A stretch of 64,000 nt of DNA from Paraburkholderia bryophila (lineage in GTDB: Bacteria > Pseudomonadota > Gammaproteobacteria > Burkholderiales > Burkholderiaceae): contig NZ_JACCAS010000001.1 of the NCBI RefSeq assembly GCF_013409255.1, positions 1,736,001 to 1,800,000 of the forward strand. The letters run 5' to 3'. A model generated the notes under the pieces. The model searched no databases, was not told the DNA's origin, and was given only the letters and a program-made list of their open reading frames with translations. Shown here piece after piece: positions 9,573 to 17,208 of this stretch (the stretch's first letter is position 1; the number at the start of each line of letters is the position of its first letter). The position numbers and the translations under genes are program-made.

Positions 9573-10415
9573 CTACTGACGCGCAACAGGCGTGAACCCA
9601 TACCGCGTCAACACGTCCTGCGCGGCGGGACTCATCAGATACAGCGCAAGCCGATACGCGGCATCGCGCGTGGCGGCGTTCTGCCGCGACTCAATAACGG
9701 TCATGCCATAGTCCGCTGCAATGGCCAGCTCAGCCGGCAGCTCGACCTGCGTCAGTGTCGTATCGGGCGTCGGTTCGTGCGAGCTGCAATAGCCGATGAA
9801 GACATCGATGCGTCGCGTCGTCATGAAGTATTTGACCGGATTCTGGCCGGCCGGCACCTGCGGCGCGACGGCACCGCCCACCAGTTGCTGCGCCTTCGCT
9901 TCGAGTGTTTGGGTCGCTCCCGGTCGAACGGTGCCGGCCTTCGCAAACAGCGCCCACGCGTAATCGCCGCCCGGATCCGACTTCGGCGTCGACGTGCCGA
10001 TCTTGACGTTCGGATCGAGCAGCTTGTCGAGCAGGTTGCCGGTCGTCAGGCCAACGTCCGGGCGCGCCTCCACGCACAGCCGGTTTCTCGCGAAGACGAC
10101 GGTGGGGGCCGCCTTGCCTTCCGCGCTGAGCTGTTGCGGATGCGCCATGTTTGCGGAAACGAAAATGTCCGCCTTGGCCGAGTGCTCGATCTTGTCGAGC
10201 AACATGCCGGCCGGCCCGCCGACGAGCTCGACCGGCTGACCGGTCTCGCTCGTGTATTGGCGCGTGATGGCGCCGAGCGCGCCACTCATGCTACCGGCCG
10301 TATAGATCGTGATGGCCGGCGCCGCGGGTGCCTGCTGCGCCGTGGCGAGGCCGGCGTTCATGGTCAGAACGGAGGGCAGCAGCGTCCGCAGCAGGATGGA
10401 TTGCGATTTTTTCAT
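9573..10415 (-). CDS. ModA-like periplasmic substrate-binding protein
   Basis: A 280-residue protein with signal peptide (MKKSQSILLRTLLPSV ... ATAQ, about 27 residues) and a molybdate-type binding fold: ITIYTAGSMSGALGAI, KADIFVSANMAHPQQL, KIGTSTPKSDPGGDYA, DVFIGYCSS, and a C-terminal SPAAQDVLTRYGFTPV. ModA proteins bind molybdate or tungstate oxyanions with main-chain and serine contacts; the TAGSMSGAL loop sits where that site should be. No ModB or ModC gene is adjacent. Instead, a TonB-dependent receptor ends two bases before this start, so the two are translated together. The ligand could be another small oxyanion or anion; molybdate is inference. Confidence 0.75.
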   Translation of the reverse strand: MKKSQSILLRTLLPSVLTMNAGLATAQQAPAAPAITIYTAGSMSGALGAITRQYTSETGQPVELVGGPAGMLLDKIEHSAKADIFVSANMAHPQQLSAEGKAAPTVVFARNRLCVEARPDVGLTTGNLLDKLLDPNVKIGTSTPKSDPGGDYAWALFAKAGTVRPGATQTLEAKAQQLVGGAVAPQVPAGQNPVKYFMTTRRIDVFIGYCSSHEPTPDTTLTQVELPAELAIAADYGMTVIESRQNAATRDAAYRLALYLMSPAAQDVLTRYGFTPVARQ

Positions 10416-10417
10416 GT

Positions 10418-12547
10418 TTAGAGGTCGATCTGGATTGACGCGCGAACGGTGCGCGGGGCGCCGAGTGTGGCGGTGCCGCTATCGCTGCCGGTGTAACCGC
10501 TCTGACCGGCCGGCGTGATGTTGGCCCAGTAGTGCCGGTTGGCGACGTTATCGACGCCGACCCGCAGCGTCACGGCTTTGGCGGCGATTTTCGTGCGATA
10601 CCGCGCGCCGAGATTGAAGATCGTGTAACCGTCGGCGTAGTCGCTGTTCGAATAGTTGGCCGCGCGGCGACTCGCATAGTTCATGTCGACGTTGAAGCCG
10701 AGGCCGGCAACCGTGGGCACCGAGTAATCCACCAGGGCATCGAACACCACGCGCGACAGGCCGAGAATCTGCGTGCCATTGGTCGCTGCGACACCCGTGT
10801 TGTGCAAACGCGGATCCAGCAGCGAAAGTCCGGTGTAGATGTTGAGATCGCGGGTCACGGCGCCCGTCGCGGTCAGTTCGATCCCACGGTTGACCTGCTG
10901 GCCGCCTTCGGCGAAAACATTGTTCGATTCCACCAGCGCATACGGCCGTTCGATGCGATACAGCGCGGCGCCGAGCGTCGCGCCCGCAATGTCGACCTTG
11001 TAACCGAGCTCCCATTCCTTGCTTCGGTACGGCGCGAGGGAATTGCCCGCGTTGACCGTGCCCGACGGTGCGATATCGCCTTGCTGCAGGCTGTCCGCAT
11101 ACGTGAGGTAGGCGGTCATGTTCTCCTGCGGTTTGTACATCAGGCTAACCGTCGGACTGACGCCGTCGGCGGAATATTTGCTCGTGATCGTCCCTTTCGC
11201 GTTGTAGTTCTCGGCGTGGATCCAGCTTTGGCTGGCCGCGAGCAGCATCGACCAATGCTGGTTGAAACCGATCGTGTCGCCAACGTTGATCGATTGCTGG
11301 AACGTGCTGACGGAACGGTAGCGATTCGAGAAGTCAGGCAACGCCGGCTGGGCGAAACTCCCCGGATTGTTAAGGTTGCCGGTGCCGAGCGTGATGGCAC
11401 CCGTTTGATAAGGCGTGTACCGATTCCAGTAAAAGCCCGTGGTGGAGACGAACACGTCGTGGGTCAGGCCGGCGAGCACGACATGGCCGTTCAACGCGAT
11501 CGTATTGCTGATCACCTGGTCGAGACTGTACGTGGTCGTCGCCGTCGTTTCGGTGTAGGCGCCCTTGTTGTTGGTGAGCGTGAGCGTCGGCACGGTCGAA
11601 GCGCGGTCGTTCGTTTCGCGCTGCACGCCGGCGCTCAAGTGCCAGTCCGGATTGAAGTCGTGCTTCAGTGTGGCGCTCATCATGTTCGTGACGTTGTCGT
11701 CGCCGGCCCATGACTGGCCGTAGCCGACCGTCGCCGGGTTCGGCGCGGCGGGCAGCAACACGTTCTTCGCCAGGGCGAACGTCCCAGGGAAGCCGGTGTC
11801 CAGGTAATGGTAGGTGCTGAAGTTGGTTTCGAGCCGGGTGTCCGGCGTGAACCGGATATCGAAGGCCAGGCTCGCCAGGTCCCGGCGCAGACGGCTGCCC
11901 GAGACATAACCCTCGCCATTCTGGTTGAGCAGGTTGAGCCGGTAGCCGAAACGATCGTCGTTGCCGAAGTGCCCGCTTAGATCCGCGCGCTCGGTGAACA
12001 AAGCATTCGACTCGTAGCCGAACGTGAATTCGCGCAGCGGCTGGTCGGTCGGCCGCTTGAGCACGTAGTTGAACGTGCCGGCCGGGCTGGCCGGTCCGTA
12101 GAGCGCGCCGGCGAGGCCGCTCAGCACCTGGATACTGTCGAACTGCTCGATCGGGTAATCGGTCGTCGCGGCGATGTTCATGCCGTCGATACGCGTGTTC
12201 TGCACCACGCCGGCCTGCATGCCGCGTGTTTGAGGCCGGATATTCAGACCCTGCACCGAGGGGATGAAGCTGAACGCCTCCTGCACACTGCGCAGTTGCT
12301 GATTCTCAGCCAGCGACTTGGGGATGATGTTGATCGAATACGGCGTGTCGAGCAGATTTTTCTTGCCCAGCGGCCCGACGACCGCCTGATCGACCTGGTA
12401 CGAAGGATAAGGAGTGGGCTTGATGCCGGTGATGACGATCGGGGTCAGTTGAGCGTCGGAATCCTGCGCATAGGCTGGGACGGTCGCGGCGACGCCTGCC
12501 GAGACGACGGCAAGCATGCGTAGGGTGCAGCGGGAGGGTGGTGTCAT
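10418..12547 (-). CDS. TonB-dependent outer membrane receptor
   Basis: A 709-residue protein with signal peptide (MTPPSRCTLRMLAVVSAGVA ... YAQ), a TonB-box-like TPIVITG just after it, a plug domain (DTPYSINIIPKSL, SVQEAFSFIPSVQ, IDGMNIAA, FDSIQVLSGLAGALYGPASP) and a long beta-barrel region ending RASIQIDL with a terminal hydrophobic residue, as needed for barrel assembly. These receptors import scarce ligands across the outer membrane using TonB energy. The layout resembles siderophore receptors, but the coupled ModA-like gene suggests an oxyanion or metal complex. Start MTPPSRC at 12547 is preferred; the frame is open to 12634 but an upstream start would place the repeat-containing promoter inside the gene. 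No FecIR-type regulators adjoin it. Confidence 0.85.
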   Translation of the reverse strand: MTPPSRCTLRMLAVVSAGVAATVPAYAQDSDAQLTPIVITGIKPTPYPSYQVDQAVVGPLGKKNLLDTPYSINIIPKSLAENQQLRSVQEAFSFIPSVQGLNIRPQTRGMQAGVVQNTRIDGMNIAATTDYPIEQFDSIQVLSGLAGALYGPASPAGTFNYVLKRPTDQPLREFTFGYESNALFTERADLSGHFGNDDRFGYRLNLLNQNGEGYVSGSRLRRDLASLAFDIRFTPDTRLETNFSTYHYLDTGFPGTFALAKNVLLPAAPNPATVGYGQSWAGDDNVTNMMSATLKHDFNPDWHLSAGVQRETNDRASTVPTLTLTNNKGAYTETTATTTYSLDQVISNTIALNGHVVLAGLTHDVFVSTTGFYWNRYTPYQTGAITLGTGNLNNPGSFAQPALPDFSNRYRSVSTFQQSINVGDTIGFNQHWSMLLAASQSWIHAENYNAKGTITSKYSADGVSPTVSLMYKPQENMTAYLTYADSLQQGDIAPSGTVNAGNSLAPYRSKEWELGYKVDIAGATLGAALYRIERPYALVESNNVFAEGGQQVNRGIELTATGAVTRDLNIYTGLSLLDPRLHNTGVAATNGTQILGLSRVVFDALVDYSVPTVAGLGFNVDMNYASRRAANYSNSDYADGYTIFNLGARYRTKIAAKAVTLRVGVDNVANRHYWANITPAGQSGYTGSDSGTATLGAPRTVRASIQIDL

Positions 12548-12561
12548 TGAAATTGCCGTTA

Positions 12562-12600
12562 CGAAATATTGCGGTTCGCAATATTCCGCGAAATATAACG
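12562..12600 (-). promoter_or_regulatory. Triple CGnnATATnnCG element upstream of the TonB receptor
   Basis: Three 12-base copies of CGnnATATnnCG occur in 39 bases: CGAAATATTGCG (12562-12573), CGCAATATTCCG (12577-12588) and CGAAATATAACG (12589-12600). The first two form a perfect inverted repeat AATATTGCG-gtt-CGCAATATT. It lies 15-53 bases upstream of the chosen receptor start, in AT-rich DNA, where an operator would be. The reverse-strand CGTTATAT half resembles ModE half-sites; the regulator is inferred, not shown. Confidence 0.5.
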
Positions 12601-12663
12601 GGGTGCGCGAATTCTTGTAAGGGCTCAGGTGCAAATAGTTGAAATAGCATAAAAATTAAGCAA

Positions 12664-12828
12664 GCCGAGCCGCACGACGAGTTGCTGCTAGACGGTGCCG
12701 CCCGGAAGGAAGGTCAGCGCGCAGCGGAGAAGTACACGTGCGCGCGATGCAGCGGCGTGATGAGTCGCGTGCTGATGGGTAAGCCGGCGCGGCAGCTTTG
12801 GACGTTGATGAACGCGGGGCAGCATTGA
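12664..12828 (+). pseudogene. Possible small gene fragment with a CxxC motif
   Basis: A frame open from just after a stop near 12645 to TGA at 12826-12828 reads as plausible protein ending KYTCARCSGVMSRVLM then GKPARQLWTLMNAGQH, with a CxxC pair. There is no good ATG at its beginning (an internal ATG at 12757 would give only 23 residues), so it looks like the 3' end of a lost gene rather than an intact one. It may also be chance in GC-rich DNA. Confidence 0.25.
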
Positions 12829-12840
12829 GCCCGGCGGTGG

Positions 12841-14451
12841 TTAATCGCTCGCGGCTGAGCTTGAAATCCCCTTGGCGGCGAGTACCCGATTGCGTCCATT
12901 CATCTTTGCTTCATACAACGCCTTGTCCGCAACGAGGATCAGCTCCATAGGCTCACTCGCGCCCCTAGTCGGGACCCGAGCGGCTACCCCGGCGCTGATC
13001 GTGACAAAACCAGCGGGGCCGCCCGCATGTTCGATTTCCAGATCGCGAATAGCGCCGCAGATTTTGTCCGCGATCGCGGCGGCATGCGCCACGTCCGTGT
13101 TCGGCAGCAGCACCGCGATCTCGTCTCCGCCATAGCGGGCGGCAAGATCGCCAGGACGCCGGGCCGTCAGGTCCCGGATGACACGACTGATCGTTCGCAG
13201 ACATTCATCGCCGGCTGCATGTCCGTAGATGTCGTTGTATTGCTTGAAGCAATCGACATCCATCATGATCAGTGCCAGCGCGCTCGCATGACGCGTGGCG
13301 CGGCTGAATTCGTTCTGCAGCGACACATCGAACTGGCGGCGGTTCGCCAGCCCCGTCAGGCCGTCCTGCATCGCGAGTCGTTCAAGAGTCTGATTCAGCT
13401 TTTCGAGGGAAGCGTGTGTCCTGGTCAGTTCCGCTTCGGCCTGGGTCCGCAGTTCGATCTGCCGGATCAGGTGCCAACCGAACAGTCCCACCACGAAGAC
13501 AAGACACAGCACGCCAGCGGAATGCCAAAGCGTGTCGCGCCACCACTCATGCAAAATCTCGTCCTTGGATAAGGCTGCGGCCACAAAGACCGGATAATGC
13601 TGAAGAGCACGAAAACTGTTGAGCCGCGTGATGCCATCCTGCGCCGACCTGATGAAAGCCGTCCCGACGGGGCCTTGCGTCGTGTAGGAACTGTATAGCG
13701 CGGTTCCCTGCATGCTTTTGCCAATCAGTTTTGCATCGAACGGCCGGCGAATCAGCATCTCGCCGCTATTCAATACGAGGGCAACGGCTCCGGCGTTGCC
13801 GATCTGAAGACTGTCGTAGAACGTCTTGAAGAAATCAATATCGACGGTCGCCAGCACGACTCCGCCGAAACTACCGTCCGGCTTACTGATTCTTCTTGAA
13901 ACGGGAATGACCCACTTGCCACTCGATCTACTGACGACCGGGACGCCAATGTGCGGTCCCGTATCAGTGGAATGTTGATGAAAGATAAAATATTCGCGAT
14001 CGGCGTTATTGAATCGTTCAAGTGGGGTCGACGTGGAATTGACGATCCAGACGCCGTTTTCGTCATAGACGAACAGACCGGCGAGCTGGGGCAACTCCTG
14101 CCGGCGCGTCACCAGAATGTCGTGCAGTCGTCGAAGAGCGGCCGGGCTGGTCCCGTCGTGCTCCACGCGCTCGACGATGCCCAGCAACGCCGTGTCCGCT
14201 TCCTTGAAGGTGTCGTCCGCCTGCTGCGCCATGCCCCGCGAGAGATTCGAGGTAGCAACGTCCATTTCGCCCAATTGGACTGACCGCGCATTCCAGCTCC
14301 GCCAGCCATCGAGCGCGACAAGGGACAAACAGACAACCGCCACGAAAGCGATCGCCCGCCAGATGATGGATGGTCGATTCAGAATCAAACTAGTCTCCGC
14401 AGACAGCTTGTCAACAATTGGCGACGACGCAGGTCCTGAAGAAAAAATCAC
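12841..14451 (-). CDS. Membrane diguanylate cyclase with Cache sensor
   Basis: A 536-residue protein. A membrane helix near residues 30-48 is followed by a periplasmic double-Cache-like sensor (FKEADTALLGIVERVEHDG, GLFVYDENGVWIVNS, FGGVVLATVDIDFF) and a second helix near 310-330. The GGDEF domain fills the C-terminus: DGLTGLANRRQFD, then GGDEI at about 441-445, a functional variant of GGDEF. An RPGD sequence five residues upstream is an intact RxxD inhibitory site, so product feedback by cyclic di-GMP is likely. It should convert two GTP to c-di-GMP in response to a small ligand outside the inner membrane. No EAL domain is present. It is monocistronic between two unrelated genes. Confidence 0.9.
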   Translation of the reverse strand: MIFSSGPASSPIVDKLSAETSLILNRPSIIWRAIAFVAVVCLSLVALDGWRSWNARSVQLGEMDVATSNLSRGMAQQADDTFKEADTALLGIVERVEHDGTSPAALRRLHDILVTRRQELPQLAGLFVYDENGVWIVNSTSTPLERFNNADREYFIFHQHSTDTGPHIGVPVVSRSSGKWVIPVSRRISKPDGSFGGVVLATVDIDFFKTFYDSLQIGNAGAVALVLNSGEMLIRRPFDAKLIGKSMQGTALYSSYTTQGPVGTAFIRSAQDGITRLNSFRALQHYPVFVAAALSKDEILHEWWRDTLWHSAGVLCLVFVVGLFGWHLIRQIELRTQAEAELTRTHASLEKLNQTLERLAMQDGLTGLANRRQFDVSLQNEFSRATRHASALALIMMDVDCFKQYNDIYGHAAGDECLRTISRVIRDLTARRPGDLAARYGGDEIAVLLPNTDVAHAAAIADKICGAIRDLEIEHAGGPAGFVTISAGVAARVPTRGASEPMELILVADKALYEAKMNGRNRVLAAKGISSSAASD

Positions 14452-14584
14452 TCACGCTGCTGACGTATGCAGAGTATATCGACAACCCGGTGCATATCTT
14501 GACGGTCGAGGGTGCGAGCCCTCTGAGAAAAGCGATCGAGCGCGGTTTGGTTTCACGCTCAACCACCGACGCCGCATCGCACCC

Positions 14585-15550
14585 TCATCGACCACCACGC
14601 CGCTCCAGATCGAGTGGATCCGGCGCGGACATGACATACGCCCTGGGCGGCATCCCGGCCCAGCGCCGAAACGCGCGCGCAAAGGCCTTCTCGGACGTAT
14701 AGCCGACACGCTCCGCCACCTCGATCAACCGACTGCGGCCACGCGTCAACTCGCCCGCCGCGAGATACATCCGGTAGGCCGTCAAATGCGCGATCGGCGT
14801 TTCGCCGACCAGCTCGAGAAAGCGCACGCTGAACCCCGAGCGCGACATACCGGCCGCCGTCGCGAGATTCGCCACCGTCCAAGCCTTCGCGGGCGTCCGA
14901 TGGATCAGCGCCATCGCCTGACCGATCTGCGGATCGGCCATGCCGCGCAACCAGCCGGTATGCCCGCCGGTGCTGCTCGACAGGTGCGCGCGCAACAGAT
15001 GAATGAACAGCACGTCGGCAAGACGCGCGGCGGCCATCGCCCAGCCGGGCTGCGCCTCCATCGATTCCTGAATGAAGCTGGTCAAGGTATTGGCAAGCCA
15101 CGGCGCGATTGCGGCATCGCCGGAACGAATGTGAATCAGTGGCGGCAGCATGCCGAGAAAAGGATTGCGCATCGACTCGCGAAACACGACGATGCCCGTG
15201 TACAACTCGCTCAACGCGCCCTCGCCACCCGCCGAAAAAGCCAACGGCGTATCGAAGCGCGGCTCGATGCCCTGGCTCGCCATCAGTTCGTCGAACGGCA
15301 CGGGCACTTCGTCGAGCGCCGAGCACATCACATGCTCGTGGCCGTGCGGCAGCAGCACGAAGTCGCCGGGTTCAACCCGCACGGGCTGCATCCCCTTGAC
15401 GACGATATAGAACGGATTGCCCGAACAGGTGCGGAACGGCGCGCCGGCTACCGCGGGCTTGTTGAAGGCCCACGGCGCCGCCAGCGAGAATCTGCCGGTC
15501 ACGACCGTATCAGCCCGCAAGTCGGACAGGACATCGCTCAGCAAATCCAT
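14585..15550 (-). CDS. AraC-family transcriptional regulator with cupin domain
   Basis: A 321-residue regulator. The N-terminal two-thirds is a cupin-type ligand domain (FSLAAPWAFNKP, VEPGDFVLLPHGHEHVM). The C-terminal 100 residues carry two helix-turn-helix units: AWTVANLATAAGMSRSGFSV and a second beginning RSRLIEVAERVGYTSEKAF, ending RWAGMPPRAYV, the AraC signature. Start MDLLSDVLSD at 15550 is backed by a strong GGGAGGG site; the frame stays open to 15616 without one. It ends 134 bases before the diguanylate cyclase start and reads the same way as the porin gene immediately upstream, so it may be co-transcribed with or regulate the porin; that link is inference. Confidence 0.87.
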   Translation of the reverse strand: MDLLSDVLSDLRADTVVTGRFSLAAPWAFNKPAVAGAPFRTCSGNPFYIVVKGMQPVRVEPGDFVLLPHGHEHVMCSALDEVPVPFDELMASQGIEPRFDTPLAFSAGGEGALSELYTGIVVFRESMRNPFLGMLPPLIHIRSGDAAIAPWLANTLTSFIQESMEAQPGWAMAAARLADVLFIHLLRAHLSSSTGGHTGWLRGMADPQIGQAMALIHRTPAKAWTVANLATAAGMSRSGFSVRFLELVGETPIAHLTAYRMYLAAGELTRGRSRLIEVAERVGYTSEKAFARAFRRWAGMPPRAYVMSAPDPLDLERRGGR

Positions 15551-15617
15551 CGGTTCGTCCCTCCCTTGCGGGCACCGCGTCGTCCGCATGCCGGCTGCAC
15601 CCGCCGCTCGCCTCATG

Positions 15618-16691
15618 CTAGAAGCGCTGCTGGATGCCGACCATCACGCCGAGCTGATCGGCGCCGGTTTGCACGGTGCCGGCCGCAGCCACCGGCGCGG
15701 CGGCCTTCTGGCTGTTGAGCATATAACCGAGCGACGAATACACCGACGTGCGCTTCGACAGAAAGTAGGTCGCGCGCGCGATAAGCAGCGTCGAGTCGGA
15801 TACGCTTCTAACGTTATATCGCACCATTTGCGTATCGAGTGAAAGCGCCGGTAGCGCGAAATAGTTCACCCCGACAAAAAACAGATCGGTCTGGCTGTGA
15901 ACCGCCGCCGACGTGTTGCGCCGCTCCCAGCCGCCGCCGAGTTTCGCGGCGCCGTATTTGACGTAAGCGTCGACGATGGTCCGGGTATCGGTGTACGCGC
16001 TGTTCGTCAACGGCGCGGACGCACCGGTCCCGCCGCGCATCACGTCATACGAAGCCGCGATGCCGAAGTGCGCCGAATCGTAGGCGGCCAGCGCCGTGTA
16101 CTGGCGGCAGGCAATGAAGTTGCCGGCCACCTGCCCCGCGCAATCGGTCGCGGACGGGCCCGCCGGTCCAGCGGCGTCGCGGCCGAAACTGTAGGTGCCG
16201 CCGAGCGTGAAGCCGCCGAATTTGCCGAGGTAGCCGATCGCATTGTCGCTACGCGCATTCGGCAAATAGGTGTCGAAGCTCGCCATCGAATGAATCGACG
16301 GGCCGATCACGTCCGCCTGCAGCAACGCGTAATACGACATGTTGATCTGGCGCCCCAGCGTCAGCGTGCCGTACGGGCTGCTGATGCCGACGTTCGCGGC
16401 ACGGCCGAACAGACGGCCGCCGTAGTTCAGCGCGCCGGTGCCGGCGGCAAAACCGCTTTCCAACTGGAAGAACGCTTGCGTGCCGCCGCCCAGATCTTCA
16501 GCGCCGCGCAAGCCGAAGCGCGACGGCACTTCGCCGGTCAGCGCCGGCATGCCGACGACCGAGCCGCCGGTCGCCGCATGGTTGTAATACTGCACGCCGG
16601 TGTCGACGATTCCGTACAAGGTCACACTGCTCTGCGCATGAGCCAGACTCGCTACGCCGAGCAGACACGCTGCCGCAAGATAGTTTCTCAT
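15618..16691 (-). CDS. Outer membrane porin (OmpC-like, Gram-negative porin family)
   Basis: A 357-residue precursor: signal peptide MRNYLAAACLLGVASLAHA, then QSSVTLYGIVDTGVQYYN, the standard beginning of Burkholderia trimeric porins, and a C-terminal strand ending GVMVGIQQRF with the terminal phenylalanine required by the BAM machinery. Porins let small hydrophilic solutes through the outer membrane. ATG at 16689-16691 with AGG upstream is the likely start; a TTG two codons earlier is also in frame. The region 16692-16822 upstream holds an inverted repeat GGCTGTTT (16730-16737) / AAACAGCC (16773-16780). Confidence 0.9.
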   Translation of the reverse strand: MRNYLAAACLLGVASLAHAQSSVTLYGIVDTGVQYYNHAATGGSVVGMPALTGEVPSRFGLRGAEDLGGGTQAFFQLESGFAAGTGALNYGGRLFGRAANVGISSPYGTLTLGRQINMSYYALLQADVIGPSIHSMASFDTYLPNARSDNAIGYLGKFGGFTLGGTYSFGRDAAGPAGPSATDCAGQVAGNFIACRQYTALAAYDSAHFGIAASYDVMRGGTGASAPLTNSAYTDTRTIVDAYVKYGAAKLGGGWERRNTSAAVHSQTDLFFVGVNYFALPALSLDTQMVRYNVRSVSDSTLLIARATYFLSKRTSVYSSLGYMLNSQKAAAPVAAAGTVQTGADQLGVMVGIQQRF

Positions 16692-16822
16692 TTCCAAACC
16701 TCTTTTAAATTAGCCATCCGAATCATCAAGGCTGTTTGAACAGCTCTGGTACTGCCGATGATCCGTCGATTGAAACAGCCCGTTAGGCACGCCCGCGAGT
16801 TCGCGGGCGCGGCGCGGCGACC

Positions 16823-17149
16823 TCAGTGATCGGGCGCGCCCGCCAGCACCCAGTTGACGAGGAGCCGCGCGTCGGCGGCGTCGATCCGGTTGGGCGGCAT
16901 CGGCACATTGCCCCACACGCCCGCGCTGCCCTGCTGCACATGCTTGACGAGCAACGCGGCGGCATTGCTCTGGCCGCTATAACGCGCGGCCACGTCGTGA
17001 TAGGCGGGGCCGACGAGCTTCTTGTCCACCGCGTGACAACCGAGGCAGGCATGCTCGCCGGCCAGCGCCCGCGCGCGGGTGAAATCGGTGTCTGCGTGCG
17101 CGTGAACGGCAGCGCACGCGAATGCAACCAGCAAAGTGGTTCTTTTCAT
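16823..17149 (-). CDS. Periplasmic c-type cytochrome
   Basis: A 108-residue precursor: signal peptide MKRTTLLVAFACAAVHAHA, then a class I cytochrome c fold with one heme site CLGCH near residue 35 and a distal methionine candidate in NVPMPPNR. It lies 59 bases downstream of the molybdenum subunit gene in the same direction, so it most likely accepts electrons from that enzyme and hands them to the respiratory chain. Similar three-gene sets (2Fe-2S, Mo subunit, cytochrome) occur in isoquinoline-oxidoreductase-type and aldehyde-oxidising enzymes. Start ATG 17149 has AAGGCC just upstream. Confidence 0.87.
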   Translation of the reverse strand: MKRTTLLVAFACAAVHAHADTDFTRARALAGEHACLGCHAVDKKLVGPAYHDVAARYSGQSNAAALLVKHVQQGSAGVWGNVPMPPNRIDAADARLLVNWVLAGAPDH

Positions 17150-17208
17150 AAGGCCTTCTTCAACAAGTGGGGAAAACAGTCGACGGCAGCGCCCGGCTGC
17201 CTGGAAAC

